Counted from the first letter of the stretch, positions 1-8,760 are shown. The stretch: 64,000 bases of DNA from Bacillota bacterium (GCA_040755295.1 JBFMBK010000003.1:124001-188000), one strand, 5' to 3'. The notes: generated by a model from the letters alone, not told the origin. Numbers and translations: made by a program.

Positions 1-272
1 TTTAACCACCAATAGTCCTTTCCCGTAAAATTAATGAAGTAGACTATTAAGATGCCGAAAAACGCCGCGGCAGACTCCCAGACCACGCCGCCTAAAAACA
101 TTCCACTCGGGGTTTCAGTCATTATTTTTGTAATAAACACGCCGGCGGAAAGCTGGAAAGAGTAGTATTCCACAAGGCCAAGCTTAACGAAACCCCAGTT
201 CAATATTAACGGGGGAACAGTGGCGGCGATCCCGGAAACCGTCCCCAATGCCACCCTGTCTTTTAGAGCCAT
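1..272 (-). CDS. Membrane protein, C-terminus outside window
   Basis: An open minus-strand frame runs from an ATG at 272 to the window edge (at least 90 residues). It begins MALKDRVALGTVSG and is hydrophobic, with two or three likely membrane segments. A GAGGA-type ribosome binding site sits upstream of the ATG. I do not recognise the family. It lies in the same orientation as the DUF2892-like and protease genes that follow on the minus strand. Confidence 0.6.
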   Translation of the reverse strand, partial: MALKDRVALGTVSGIAATVPPLILNWGFVKLGLVEYYSFQLSAGVFITKIMTETPSGMFLGGVVWESAAAFFGILIVYFINFTGKDYWWL

Positions 273-378
273 CTCAATCCTCTTCCTTACCGGGTCTAAA
301 ATAATCGATTAAGGTACGCCAGATTCCTTCTATACAAGTTTTTCATAGGGTTGACCAACCCAAAAGGTCGTAAACGAT

Positions 379-549
379 TCAATAACCGGATGCCGCTTCG
401 ATAAACTGCGAAAGGGCGACGACAACCGACGCCGCGGCTAAGCCGCCGGTGGCCGTTTTCGTATAGACCGTGCCCAGAAGCAAGAACCCAATTGACGTTC
501 TGATTAACCGGTCGCGGTTACTCAGATTTTTCTCCCAATCAAGGTTCAA
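379..549 (-). CDS. DUF2892 (YgaP-transmembrane-like) small membrane protein
   Basis: A 56-residue protein with a TTG start preceded by GGAGGT seven bases upstream. The N-terminal pattern NLSNRDRLIRTSIGFLLLG matches DUF2892 proteins (the membrane part of YgaP), which start with a short NxxxxDRxxR stretch and continue into one or two helices. Two hydrophobic segments are visible. Function is unknown in the family. It lies between the partial membrane protein and the minus-strand protease, in the same orientation. Confidence 0.6.
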   Translation of the reverse strand: MNLDWEKNLSNRDRLIRTSIGFLLLGTVYTKTATGGLAAASVVVALSQFIEAASGY

Positions 550-579
550 CGTTTAAACCTCCGGAATCCATTTGAAAGA

Positions 580-1431
580 CTAAGGCGTTTTTATAGTATT
601 GCCCACATAATCCATAATATAATCGATGGGCACCGCAAGGCCGCGGTGTTCTTCACTGTCACGGACACTGCCGAAGACCACGGCAATCACCCTGCCGGAT
701 GCGTCGATAACCGGGCTGCCGCTGTTTCCGGGATGAACGGGGGTAAGGAGTTCCAGGACAGGCGCGGCGAAACCCGAAAGATGCAGCGTCCGGCCCAGAG
801 TGCCGCTTATGGCGATATCTTTTATGCCCAGGGGGTTGCCGATCACGAATATGTTGTCGCCGGCATGCGCCTGCTTTGCGCTTCCCAAGACGGCCGCCGG
901 AAGACCGGAGGCGTCGTTCAGGTAGATAACGGCCAGATCGTATTCCGGCTTACAGGCGTAACCTCTAACCTTGTAAACCCTGCCGTCTGGAAAGGAAACG
1001 ACGATCCGAACGGCATCCTTAATCACGTGATTATTGGTAACGATCACCCCCATGGGGTCCGTATTAAACCCGGTGCCTTGCTTCTGCGACAAACCGGAGA
1101 CGGCGGAACTTCCATTAGTCCTGTACAGGACCGTAAGCTGAACAACAGCCGGTCGAATCCCGCTGACCCTACTGTCCCGCGCGAGCTTTATCGAATCGAA
1201 GATGAATCCCGGCGGAGGGAAATATGATTTAGGCCAAGTGGTGGCGATAATGCCCCCGAGGAAAACGATGACCAGGAAGAGCGCGGTAAGCCGCCTGTTT
1301 CTGGTTGTTCTTTCCCTGTTACTCAATAGACGGCGTCTGCTCCGGATATGGAATATCCTCTTTTCCGGCCCAACTTTTCCATCCCGGGAAGGAAGTGCGG
1401 CGGAGCGCCGCTTGAATGCGACATGTTTCAC
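580..1431 (-). CDS. Membrane-anchored trypsin-like serine protease (S1C/HtrA-like, no PDZ)
   Basis: Predicted extracytoplasmic serine endopeptidase of 283 residues. A basic N-terminus is followed by one membrane helix at about 49-65 and a chymotrypsin-fold domain. The triad is visible: His135 in TNNHV, Asp165 in YDLAV and Ser237 in GNSGSP. HtrA proteins usually carry a C-terminal PDZ domain; this one ends right after the protease domain, so it is a short form. I chose GTG 1431 because CAAGGAG lies eight bases upstream. An in-frame GTG at 1491 would add 20 residues but would leave almost no room before the divergent GGDEF fragment. Confidence 0.85.
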   Translation of the reverse strand: MKHVAFKRRSAALPSRDGKVGPEKRIFHIRSRRRLLSNRERTTRNRRLTALFLVIVFLGGIIATTWPKSYFPPPGFIFDSIKLARDSRVSGIRPAVVQLTVLYRTNGSSAVSGLSQKQGTGFNTDPMGVIVTNNHVIKDAVRIVVSFPDGRVYKVRGYACKPEYDLAVIYLNDASGLPAAVLGSAKQAHAGDNIFVIGNPLGIKDIAISGTLGRTLHLSGFAAPVLELLTPVHPGNSGSPVIDASGRVIAVVFGSVRDSEEHRGLAVPIDYIMDYVGNTIKTP

Positions 1432-1514
1432 GGTTGCGTCTCCTTGCGACTGGTTGATGGTTGTACGCCTTCTTAGCAGATTATATAACACCGGATTCTA
1501 TAATAAGGAGGTTT

Positions 1515-1760
1515 ATGATGCTCGCCGAACATGAAATGGAAATGACCCGGAAAACGAACGAACCTCTTTGTCTTGTCTTCTGCGACGTTGACGGGTTGAA
1601 GTCGATAAACGACAACTTCGGCCATAATGAAGGCGACGCCGCTTTGAAATACCTGGCGACAGGCAGAACAATAAATTCAAATCGAAGGGTTAAATAGAGG
1701 CGGACAGGTAAAAGGCCGGTCTTATCCGGTGAGGTGTTCGGATTATATTTTTGCATCCTA
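1515..1760 (+). pseudogene. Decayed GGDEF (diguanylate cyclase) gene
   Basis: An ATG with an excellent AAGGAGG site opens a frame that reads like the start of a GGDEF domain: LCLVFCDVDGLKSINDNFGH followed by EGDAALKYLA. The frame then diverges and stops at 1695-1697. A different frame near 1720-1735 still encodes SGEVFG, which looks like the eroded GG(D/E)EF active-site motif. This is most simply a frameshifted remnant. A 60-residue product could still be made from the intact start, but it would lack the catalytic loop. Confidence 0.65.
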
Positions 1761-1844
1761 TTAAAGTCGACGACTCTGATTCTACATTATCTCGCTGAGA
1801 ATGAGCAAACTAAGCGTGAAGCATTTGATCCGGGGTGATTAAGG

Positions 1845-2816
1845 TTGGTCCTTCCGATCGGCAAAAAAACGCAGGATCAGAACGAAGTTTTAAGCGCTCA
1901 GGAAGCTTTTTCGCTGTGGGATATCCTGAAATCAAAGTACCTGCAGGTAGACCACCTGCAGATCTGGGAGAACTTTGCGCACGACAGGGATTTTAAGGTC
2001 ATTCTGCGGCAAATAGTCAAGACGTACCGCCATAATGTCGGCATCCTGGAGAAAGAACTTAAAAGATACTCTATTATGGGCCCCGACCAGGCCCGGAGCG
2101 CAATTAACTCCCCCAGCAACCCCGAGATAGTTACCGATGAGCATATCGCTGAGGATATGTTTTTTTATCTCCAGGAGCACATAGAAAACCTTATGCGCGC
2201 AATCCGGACATCGACGACCAACGACCATGTCCGGTCGGTGCTGCGCGACATGTTGGAAAGAACCATAGCCCAAGAGGACGCTTTTTTGAAGTACATAAGG
2301 GTAAAAGGATGGATAGATCAACCGCCGCTTTATAAAAACTCCGCAGGTAATACAAACGAAAGAATATCCGGGGCCGAAGCATATCATCTGTGGGAACATC
2401 TGACCTTCAGGTATGACAATATACTTCAAACCCGGGTGCTGTCGTTGTTTATTCAGGACGGCGATTTTAAGATGGTTATCGAAACGGGCGTAAACGAATT
2501 AAAGAAACAGATTGATATCCTGGAAAAAGAGCTGAATCAATTCGGGATGCAACTGCCGAAGAAACCGACGGATAACCTGACATTCGTGAGAACGGAAGAA
2601 CTGTGCAAGGACGATCACATATACCGGACCATTTTAATAGGGCTGCAGGGGGCGTTGACGGTACACGTCGCGGCTATCAAACAGTCGACATTAAACGACC
2701 GGGTAAGGGGCATCTTTAAAAACCTATTATTTCAGGAAATGGAATATGTGGACCGGTTTATCAAATACGGAAAGGCAAAGGGTTGGCTTAATCCCGAGCC
2801 CCTTTACCGTCCTTGA
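1845..2816 (+). CDS. Duplicated ferritin-like protein, DUF3231/coat-F-like
   Basis: A 323-residue soluble, mostly helical protein made of two copies of a domain of about 155 residues. Each copy starts with (A/G)xEAxxLW(D/E)xL, has a central IDILEKEL/VGILEKEL segment and ends with K(A/V)KGW(I/L)xxxPLY. This tandem arrangement is typical of DUF3231 proteins, which resemble spore coat protein CotF and have a ferritin-like four-helix fold. No obvious diiron ligand set is conserved, so a structural role is more likely than catalysis. The start is TTG 1845; the upstream GGGGTGATTAAGG is a moderate binding site. Expression in sporulating cells is plausible from the family, not shown here. Confidence 0.7.
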   Translation: MVLPIGKKTQDQNEVLSAQEAFSLWDILKSKYLQVDHLQIWENFAHDRDFKVILRQIVKTYRHNVGILEKELKRYSIMGPDQARSAINSPSNPEIVTDEHIAEDMFFYLQEHIENLMRAIRTSTTNDHVRSVLRDMLERTIAQEDAFLKYIRVKGWIDQPPLYKNSAGNTNERISGAEAYHLWEHLTFRYDNILQTRVLSLFIQDGDFKMVIETGVNELKKQIDILEKELNQFGMQLPKKPTDNLTFVRTEELCKDDHIYRTILIGLQGALTVHVAAIKQSTLNDRVRGIFKNLLFQEMEYVDRFIKYGKAKGWLNPEPLYRP

Positions 2817-2846
2817 AATTCTTATTACACATGGGAAAAGCCTCAA

Positions 2847-3135
2847 CTACCCTCGGATCGAAGTGTTTCCCCGATTGCTAACGAACAAAAAGACTTTACC
2901 CAGAAAAAGCAAAAATTCGTTTTTCGTGTGCTTGTACGTATTGACGACCAGGGTATAGAAGACCATAATCGCCACCGAAATAGCGAATGTCCCGGCAGCT
3001 GTGTGGAATAAAAGTGCTTGTTCTTGGCAGGGGTGTACAAAGCCATCAAGGTCAGCAGGTCCGGAATTAAAAAACCGGCGATTAGATTTTCAGGGAAAAC
3101 AAAGGTTTTTATTTTGATTGAATCTGTCCAAAAAG
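2847..3135 (-). pseudogene. Frameshifted remnant of a small membrane protein
   Basis: Two minus-strand frames join into one plausible membrane protein. The upstream part reads NLIAGFLIPDLLTLMALYTP. The downstream part, in another frame, reads TFAISVAIMVFYTLVV followed by a charged tail ending at 2847. The frame change lies near 3030. I see no start codon with a ribosome binding site. It is interpreted as a decayed gene; the function is not recognisable. Confidence 0.4.
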
Positions 3136-3278
3136 CTTACGAAGTTCGGCGGGAACGCCGTGAGGAAGGTTTTAACCGGAAAAGCATTGAATAAGAAGCA
3201 TTGAGTGAGGGATTATTAGAGGGTTGGAATACCGGCGAATAGATTTTAAAGCGTCATTATAATACGGAGGGTGCAGAC

Positions 3279-4007
3279 TTGCGGAGAGTTATGTTTGCGG
3301 TAGTCATCGCCCTGATAATAATCATCGGGACGGGAGTCTATCTGAAAGGGTATGATTTACGCTCACCCGCACAGTCCAAAAAGAAACCGACGGGTCAAGA
3401 ACAAGCCCCCCAAAAACCGCCGCCGGAAAAAATAATCGAACCTCCGAATGACTTTGTGATTATACAGGAATACATTCCCTCCGTAAGGGTCGAGCTCATT
3501 TACTTCACAGAGAACAATTTCACAGGGAAAAGGCTGTACGACAGCCCAGTGGCTTACTTGCGCAGGGGAACCGCCGATAATCTGAAGAATGCGGCGGACG
3601 AAGTCGCCGCACGCGGTTACCGGCTGAAAGTCTGGGACGCCTACCGGCCGCCGAGGATACAGTTCAAAATGTGGGAGTTCGTTCCCGACGCACGCTTCGT
3701 GGCCGATCCCCACGGGGGGTATTCCTATCATTCGCGGGGATGCGCTGTGGACTTGACACTGATAGATCAGGACGGGAAGGAGCTTGATATGCCCACCGGA
3801 TTTGACGACTTTACGCCCAAGGCGGACCGTGACTACAGCGATGTCAGTGCCGTGCAGGGCGCCAACGCCGGGTACCTCGAGAAAGTCATGGTTAGGAACG
3901 GTTTTACATCAATCCGGACCGAATGGTGGCATTTTGTCGACCGCGAGAAAGAAATATACGGCGTCGCCGAGGACGTTTACCTGGAAGACACGGTTCCGCG
4001 ATATTGA
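3279..4007 (+). CDS. D-alanyl-D-alanine dipeptidase, VanX/DdpX family (M15D)
   Basis: Zinc metallopeptidase expected to hydrolyse D-Ala-D-Ala or related peptidoglycan peptides. The 242-residue protein has an N-terminal membrane helix or signal anchor (about 4-22) and a proline- and lysine-rich linker, so the enzyme should face the cell exterior. Family residues are visible: Arg123 in WDAYRP, the zinc motif His151...Asp158 in YHSRGCAVD, and Glu215/His218 in EWWH. Vancomycin VanX is cytoplasmic, so this exported form more likely serves wall turnover than resistance. The TTG start has GGAGG eight bases upstream. No vanHA or ligase genes are nearby. Confidence 0.85.
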   Translation: MRRVMFAVVIALIIIIGTGVYLKGYDLRSPAQSKKKPTGQEQAPQKPPPEKIIEPPNDFVIIQEYIPSVRVELIYFTENNFTGKRLYDSPVAYLRRGTADNLKNAADEVAARGYRLKVWDAYRPPRIQFKMWEFVPDARFVADPHGGYSYHSRGCAVDLTLIDQDGKELDMPTGFDDFTPKADRDYSDVSAVQGANAGYLEKVMVRNGFTSIRTEWWHFVDREKEIYGVAEDVYLEDTVPRY

Positions 4008-4021
4008 ATCGGCAGGAGAGT

Positions 4022-5164
4022 TTAACCGTGATATCTTAACCATTGGCGCTCGGTCAGCCATTTAACCGCAAGCCAGCCCCGGCTTGACGGAAACATTATA
4101 AAGTTGGGCTTACGTCGATAGATGTCGCCTGCCATTGCGAACGCCGTATCCCCTGCGTCAATAACACAGCCGGATTTCCCGCCGAAAAGACGTTTAGGCT
4201 CATGGCCTAAGAGCCGGGCCGCAATGTTATCCGCCGCCACCAGCCCTTGGAAGTGGGCGACCGCTCCGGCCTTATAAAGGGTGTGACCCGAAGGAAGTCG
4301 CACTTGGTTAACATCCCCGATGGCGTATATATCGGGAAAGCCGGTACGCAGGGTGAGAGGGTCCGCCGCTACCCAACCGGATTCGTCCGTCATGCCGCTT
4401 TTCCGTACAAATTCCGGACAATGATGGCGCGGGATGTAGAAAAGCAGGTCGAAGTTCGCTGTTTGGCCGTCCGAAAACCTTAAAAGTTTCCTTTTTACGT
4501 CGACGGATTCTAAATGCCGGTCGCAGTGAAGCTGTATTCCGCGCTCGGAAAGAGCTCGCATGATGTAACGGGACGGACGTATCCCGGTATTTTCAGAAGG
4601 CGTCGTCTCGGGGCTGTATACGGTGATGCTTATATTACCCCATCGCCCCCGGCGTGTAAAAAAGGAGCGAAGAATGAGGGCGGCTTCGTAAAGCGCCGGA
4701 GGACACTTAAAAGGAAGGGCTGCCGCCACCAAAACAACTTCACCCGACTCAAGTTTTTCGACGGCTTCCCATATCTTGAGCGCTCCGTCCGGCGTATAAA
4801 GGTTGAAACCGGACTTTCCCAGTTCAGGAGGGTCGGGAATACTTGCATCTGCGCCTGCCGCGAGAACCAGTACGTCGTACGAAAGCTTATCCTTTTCCAG
4901 ACGGATCTGCCGGCGATCGGCATCAACCGCAGACAAGCGGTCGATGACCACATCCACCCCGGCTCCGCGCAGATTGGCGATCGACCGGGAGAGATCACTA
5001 ATCTGCCTGCGTCCGACCATCAACTGAAGGAATGAAGGTTGGTAAAAAACCTCCGCTTCCTTTTCCACCAGGGTTACTTTATGTTTTCCGGAAAGCCTTG
5101 CAGCCAGACTTCGCGCTGCCGCCGCGCCGCCGGTGCCGCCGCCGACCACTACGACATTCGCCAT
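4022..5164 (-). CDS. FAD-dependent oxidoreductase, sulfide:quinone reductase-like
   Basis: A 380-residue flavoprotein of the SQR/NADH-dehydrogenase-II superfamily. The N-terminal Rossmann motif VVVGGGTGGAAAA binds FAD, VLAAGA and DIYAIGDV are further FAD-fold signatures, and YQPSFLQLMVG is typical of SQR-like proteins. Cysteines in PFKCPPA and HHCPEF lie near the positions of the SQR redox cysteines, but the full three-cysteine set is not convincing. Substrate is therefore uncertain: sulfide to quinone is the leading guess. The ATG at 5164 has AAAGGA eight bases upstream. It converges with the M15 dipeptidase gene. Confidence 0.8.
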   Translation of the reverse strand: MANVVVVGGGTGGAAAARSLAARLSGKHKVTLVEKEAEVFYQPSFLQLMVGRRQISDLSRSIANLRGAGVDVVIDRLSAVDADRRQIRLEKDKLSYDVLVLAAGADASIPDPPELGKSGFNLYTPDGALKIWEAVEKLESGEVVLVAAALPFKCPPALYEAALILRSFFTRRGRWGNISITVYSPETTPSENTGIRPSRYIMRALSERGIQLHCDRHLESVDVKRKLLRFSDGQTANFDLLFYIPRHHCPEFVRKSGMTDESGWVAADPLTLRTGFPDIYAIGDVNQVRLPSGHTLYKAGAVAHFQGLVAADNIAARLLGHEPKRLFGGKSGCVIDAGDTAFAMAGDIYRRKPNFIMFPSSRGWLAVKWLTERQWLRYHG

Positions 5165-5378
5165 ATTTCATGTCCTTTATTATGGAGTTTATTTATATTC
5201 TTACCTTTCAGCGGAAAACCACACCGAAAGACGAAAAAATAAGCGCTTATTTTTCTTTGTGGGAGTATTGAGTAGGATAAATAACCATAATGAAGCTTAT
5301 TATTTATTATTAGTGATATAACATGTAATATCGTCTTAATACGTAGTGATGCCAAGTAGTAAGCGGGTATTATATCAG

Positions 5379-5408
5379 TTGTGAAGATATGGGGTTGACT
5401 GTTATAAT
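5379..5408 (+). promoter_or_regulatory. Sigma-A-type promoter for the HAD gene
   Basis: TTGTGA and a perfect TATAAT are separated by 18 bases, about 50 bases upstream of the HAD start codon. The rest of 5165-5378 is AT-rich intergenic DNA without a recognisable gene. Confidence 0.5.
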
Positions 5409-5456
5409 TATCTGCCGGGTAAAAATGGCAACATATACCGGGAGAAGGGGAATCGA

Positions 5457-5909
5457 ATGGAAGGTAGTGCGCCGTTGGCGGTATGTTTTGATTTCAGCGG
5501 TGTGATTGTGGACCACAAAGACAAAAAATTCATTCCGGGGGTGGAGGCTCTTATCAAGAAACTCCATTCGAAGATGCGGCTTATGGCGATTATCAGCAGG
5601 TTCCCGCCGCGGGTCGTGGAAGGTGAATTGTCCGGACTGAAACGCTGCTTCAAGGAGGTTTACCACGCCTTGAAAAGGTCCAAACTGGACTGCGTGCGGG
5701 AGTTTGCGATGGTTTACGGGATCACCGACCTCTCGAAAGTGGCGTTTGTCGACGACAAGCCGGAAAATCTGAGGGCCGTGGCGGCATCGCCGGTTCGCAC
5801 AATCGGTTTCCGCGGGAGCGGCAAGTATGATACGGCCGCTGCCTGTAAGGATATCGGCATACCGTACGCGGAAAACGTACATGAGCTGAGCAGGCTGCTC
5901 GGGTTGTAG
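5457..5909 (+). CDS. HAD-superfamily protein, unusual motif I
   Basis: A 150-residue HAD-fold protein. Motif I is FDFSGV: the nucleophile Asp12 is present, but the second Asp (general acid in phosphatases) is Ser14. Motif II is IISRF and motif IV is FVDDKPEN (Asp99, Asp100). Proteins with a changed second Asp often are not classical phosphatases (phosphonatase and haloacid dehalogenase are examples). The cap domain is small. Start ATG 5457 has GAAGGGG upstream. It lies just before the tRNA gene; function unknown. Confidence 0.7.
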   Translation: MEGSAPLAVCFDFSGVIVDHKDKKFIPGVEALIKKLHSKMRLMAIISRFPPRVVEGELSGLKRCFKEVYHALKRSKLDCVREFAMVYGITDLSKVAFVDDKPENLRAVAASPVRTIGFRGSGKYDTAAACKDIGIPYAENVHELSRLLGL

Positions 5910-5935
5910 CGGTTTATAACCGGCGATTCAAACGC

Positions 5936-5964
5936 TTGCATCGCGGTTGAGAAACCATTATAAT
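5936..5964 (+). promoter_or_regulatory. Promoter of tRNA-Leu
   Basis: TTGCAT and TATAAT with a 17-base spacer, ending 18 bases before the mature tRNA 5' end. Geometry is that of a vegetative promoter. Confidence 0.6.
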
Positions 5965-5982
5965 AATTGTTGCGGACAGCGG

Positions 5983-6067
5983 GTCGGAGTGGCGGAACTG
6001 GCAGACGCGTACGTTTGAGGGGCGTATGGTTAACACCGTGGGGGTTCAAGTCCCCCCTCCGACACCA
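5983..6067 (+). tRNA. tRNA-Leu (anticodon GAG)
   Basis: A class II tRNA with a seven-base acceptor stem (GTCGGAG at 5983-5989 with CTCCGAC at 6057-6063), discriminator A and an encoded CCA at 6065-6067. The anticodon loop TTGAGGG places GAG at 6017-6019. The T loop is TTCAAGT with a GGGGG/CCCCC stem. A variable arm lies between anticodon and T arms, as in leucine tRNAs. Its 3' end is the attachment site of the downstream mobile array, and the recombinase gene stops inside the T arm on the other strand. Confidence 0.95.
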
Positions 6068-7713
6068 GTAGAAATGTGCAGCGAGGAATTGTCTCCTCGC
6101 TTTAGTTTTTCCTGGAGGTAAAGCGGGTAGAGTGTAACATTTACTATGCCAGTATCAGAGTCCAATTCCATATGGCGTATATAAGTTTTAAAGAGGGTTC
6201 TCTTTTGCTCGTTAGTGCCGGATTCAAATACCTTTCTAGTGTTCGAGAAGAATTCACGAGCTTTTTCGGGATCAATAGTCAAAGGGACAGGGCGTTTTTG
6301 ATTTAAGCTTTCCAACTTGTCAAACAGCTGAATTCGTTGGGCTTTCAACCTTTCAATCCGTTCATTACAGATTTGGGCATCAAGGCCGCCGTAAAGGGCT
6401 TCAAAGGTGAAATCAATTTTCTTTTCAATTGATCGAAGTTCGTTTTCTATACTGGCAATTGATTTATGGTATATTTCGATATTACTTTGAATTCGGGAAT
6501 TAAGCTTTTTAAAAAGGTTCTCAACAGACTCAGGAGTACCGAAGGTGTTTTCGATTATAGAAATCAGCTTACTTTCCAGTGAATGGCTGTTGACGCGGGC
6601 GGCATTATTACAGCCGATGCTGCCTTTGTAGTGATGATTGCCGCAGCAGTATTTACCTGCGTGATGAATGGAACGAGAAACACCTATCATATTTCCTGAA
6701 CAACGCTTACAAGTGAAGAAAGGTTTGCCTTCTAAGTTTAGTCCAGTTAAAAGCCAACGGCTGTCATAACTACGCGCGGCCGGTGTACGCGGTTGTCTGG
6801 TCAACGAAACAGCAAGAGCTGCTTTAACTTCCTCTATGGAAAGAATGGGAGGGTGTGCATTAGAAACTTCAACCCACTCACTTTTATCTTTATAGCGCTT
6901 ACCCTTGGTATTATGATCTTCTTTATTCCAGTAGTAGATGCCGGTATACTGCATAAGCCTATTCTCACGAATCATTTCAACGAGGGTGGAGGTTCCCCAG
7001 GGCTTGCCTTCAGGACCGGGGATATTAAGAGAATTAAGCCTATCCCTAATTCGTTTATAAGAAAGACCTTCACCAACTCGCCAGTCAACAACAATTTGAC
7101 GAAGTATCGGAGCAGTTTTAGGATTAACTTCCCATAGGCACTTATAACAGTCCTTACCTCTACGATCTTTTCCGACGTGAACGCGCTTCAACTTATAACC
7201 GAATGGAGCTCGACCGCCGTTTTTATAGCAGTAACCAGTTTCGGGATCGCGTTTCGAGGCGTTTTCAGACATGCCTTTTCGAACATGAAAAGCGGTTACC
7301 ATTGAGGAAGTCATGGCCATAGATTCGTCGATAGCTTCCCGCCAAATACCATCAACGGTCTGGGTGTCGTAAGGGTTAGTAACGGAGGTTACAGTTACCC
7401 CGTATTTTGAAAGCTCATATTTAACGGTGTACGATTTGTATTTATTCCTAAAAAAACGGGAAGTGTCATGTACCAATATTTTAGACACTTCAGAGGCAGA
7501 AATCGCGTGTTGAATTAAAGCTTTAAAGCCAAAGCGCTTACCTTCGTCGTGATAAGCTGATACTCCTTCATCAACGTATTCCTTAACGATAACCATTCCG
7601 TTATTTTCAGCGTAAGCCCGTATTGCCTTGAGTTGTGCCGGTATTGAAAGATCGGCTTCTGCCTGTTCAGGCGTGGAAACCCGGGCGTAAGACAACGCTT
7701 TAATAAGAGACAT
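6046..7713 (-). CDS. Large serine recombinase (integrase)
   Basis: Site-specific recombinase of 555 residues that should integrate and excise the element at the tRNA-Leu 3' end. The N-terminal resolvase domain carries YARVST with catalytic Ser13, then a recombinase domain (about 165-300), a zinc ribbon (Cys335, Cys338, Cys356/357, Cys368) and a coiled coil (about 390-470), the layout of large serine integrases. The last codons and the TGA stop lie in the tRNA sequence, so integration supplies the protein's C-terminus. It starts one base after the stop of the upstream repressor gene, suggesting co-transcription. tRNA genes are more often targets of tyrosine recombinases; a serine recombinase here is less usual. 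Confidence 0.93.
   Translation of the reverse strand: MSLIKALSYARVSTPEQAEADLSIPAQLKAIRAYAENNGMVIVKEYVDEGVSAYHDEGKRFGFKALIQHAISASEVSKILVHDTSRFFRNKYKSYTVKYELSKYGVTVTSVTNPYDTQTVDGIWREAIDESMAMTSSMVTAFHVRKGMSENASKRDPETGYCYKNGGRAPFGYKLKRVHVGKDRRGKDCYKCLWEVNPKTAPILRQIVVDWRVGEGLSYKRIRDRLNSLNIPGPEGKPWGTSTLVEMIRENRLMQYTGIYYWNKEDHNTKGKRYKDKSEWVEVSNAHPPILSIEEVKAALAVSLTRQPRTPAARSYDSRWLLTGLNLEGKPFFTCKRCSGNMIGVSRSIHHAGKYCCGNHHYKGSIGCNNAARVNSHSLESKLISIIENTFGTPESVENLFKKLNSRIQSNIEIYHKSIASIENELRSIEKKIDFTFEALYGGLDAQICNERIERLKAQRIQLFDKLESLNQKRPVPLTIDPEKAREFFSNTRKVFESGTNEQKRTLFKTYIRHMELDSDTGIVNVTLYPLYLQEKLKRGDNSSLHISTGVGGGT
6051..6067 (+). repeat. attL core in tRNA-Leu 3' end
   Basis: TCCCCCCTCCGACACCA, identical to 15854-15870. 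The island keeps the tRNA intact, including CCA. Confidence 0.8.
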
Positions 7714-7714
7714 T

Positions 7715-8458
7715 CTATTTCACCAGCCTTTCCAGCTTTGAGATTACAATTGCTCGGATATTGATCGTAAAAGATTCAGTTTTATCAAAGGTTTTAGACG
7801 GAGATACGTTTTTAAACTGGACCAATTCCAACATTTCTGTATCACCACGTTCTGCTATAACCCAATCTTCAGGTTTTGGGGGCGTAAGATTCTGAGACGT
7901 TTTACGCCAAAGAAGGGGTATAACTCTGATAACCGTTTCAGGTTTATACCACTTGCAAACGTAATAATTAAGAGTACCTTCGGATTCGTTAAATTCCCGT
8001 ATGGCAAAATGATGGTCCTTGCCTATATCTACCGGAACAGGTATAAGAGAGAATAATTCTTCAATCGGAGAAACATTTCCGTCTTTGATTTCGTAAAGCA
8101 CTTCAATAAAAAAAGCATCCGAAAACCTCTCAATAGCGGTTTTTAGCGTAGCTTGGATTAATGACGGGTCCTCAACGCCAGGGCCTAAGAAGTAATGGAG
8201 TGGCTTGCCTAAAACCCTTGCGAATTCTTGAAGGATGTGAACAGGTATTTGCCTTATGCCTGATTCGTAATTGGAAACAGCCGAGGAAGTTAAACCTATT
8301 CCCTTTGCAAGATTCGCCAAAGTACAACCGGATTGCTCGCGGGCGTTTCTCAACCTTTCGCCGATAAATTTGTAATATCGATCAAGAGCTTCTTTGTCCT
8401 CCGGCATTTTGGGTCTTACCTCAAAATCATCAGTTTCATTATAGAATTCCTCAGCCAT
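7715..8458 (-). CDS. XRE-family repressor of the element
   Basis: A 247-residue regulator with an N-terminal Cro/cI helix-turn-helix at about 31-88 (SGCTLANLAKGIGLTSSAVS region). The C-terminal half contains stretches reminiscent of the S24/LexA fold (LIPVPVDIG, EDWVIAERGD), but I cannot identify a Ser/Lys dyad, so self-cleavage is not supported. It is cotranscribed with the recombinase gene and divergent from the small genes leading to the initiator. That places it as the likely master regulator of excision and replication. GGGGGT precedes the ATG. Confidence 0.85.
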   Translation of the reverse strand: MAEEFYNETDDFEVRPKMPEDKEALDRYYKFIGERLRNAREQSGCTLANLAKGIGLTSSAVSNYESGIRQIPVHILQEFARVLGKPLHYFLGPGVEDPSLIQATLKTAIERFSDAFFIEVLYEIKDGNVSPIEELFSLIPVPVDIGKDHHFAIREFNESEGTLNYYVCKWYKPETVIRVIPLLWRKTSQNLTPPKPEDWVIAERGDTEMLELVQFKNVSPSKTFDKTESFTINIRAIVISKLERLVK

Positions 8459-8478
8459 TATAAATACCCCCGACTCGT

Positions 8479-8495
8479 ATAGTAATGTGTACTAT
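8479..8495. promoter_or_regulatory. Candidate operator of the XRE repressor
   Basis: A 17-base dyad, ATAGT-AATGTGT-ACTAT, lies in the divergent intergenic region 21 bases upstream of the repressor start. Its location and symmetry fit a Cro/cI-type operator. The link is inferred. Confidence 0.4.
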
Positions 8496-8587
8496 TTGAC
8501 ACGTAACGTTAATTTCCTTCTTGGCAGAAAGAAAATTTTGGAGCAAAATAAATGTTAATATAACTTCACATTATGTTAAGGTGCGAA

Positions 8588-8758
8588 ATGATTAAACAAA
8601 AAGGGAAAGCGGTTATAGTTTGCCGGATAAGCGAATGCGAAAATGGAATTTTGAAAACTATTAATTCCATTCGAAGGAATACGCTTGTCGAAATCGCTTT
8701 TAGAACTCTGAGCGGACGAATAAACGACAAATTGAAATCTGAGGAGAAAAGCGGTTAA
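8588..8758 (+). CDS. Small basic protein of the element
   Basis: A 56-residue lysine- and arginine-rich ORF (MIKQKGKAVIVCRIS...). AAGGTG lies four bases before ATG 8588; an upstream ATG at 8573 has no binding site. It is the first gene transcribed away from the repressor, a place where elements often keep an excisionase or Cro-like protein, but no known domain is visible. Confidence 0.45.
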   Translation: MIKQKGKAVIVCRISECENGILKTINSIRRNTLVEIAFRTLSGRINDKLKSEEKSG

Positions 8759-8760
8759 TT

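Noticed and set aside
646-1227. Long plus-strand frame opposite the protease gene
   Set aside because: Antisense to a protein with a clear catalytic triad; no binding site or domain.
1932-2429. 165-codon minus frame inside the DUF3231-like gene
   Set aside because: The plus-strand product has two matching domains; the minus frame has no recognisable features.
3279-4007. Vancomycin resistance locus
   Set aside because: The VanX-like enzyme is exported and lacks vanH/vanA or regulator neighbours.
4514-5035. 173-codon plus frame opposite the flavoprotein gene
   Set aside because: Shadow of the FAD-binding protein, whose motifs are clear.
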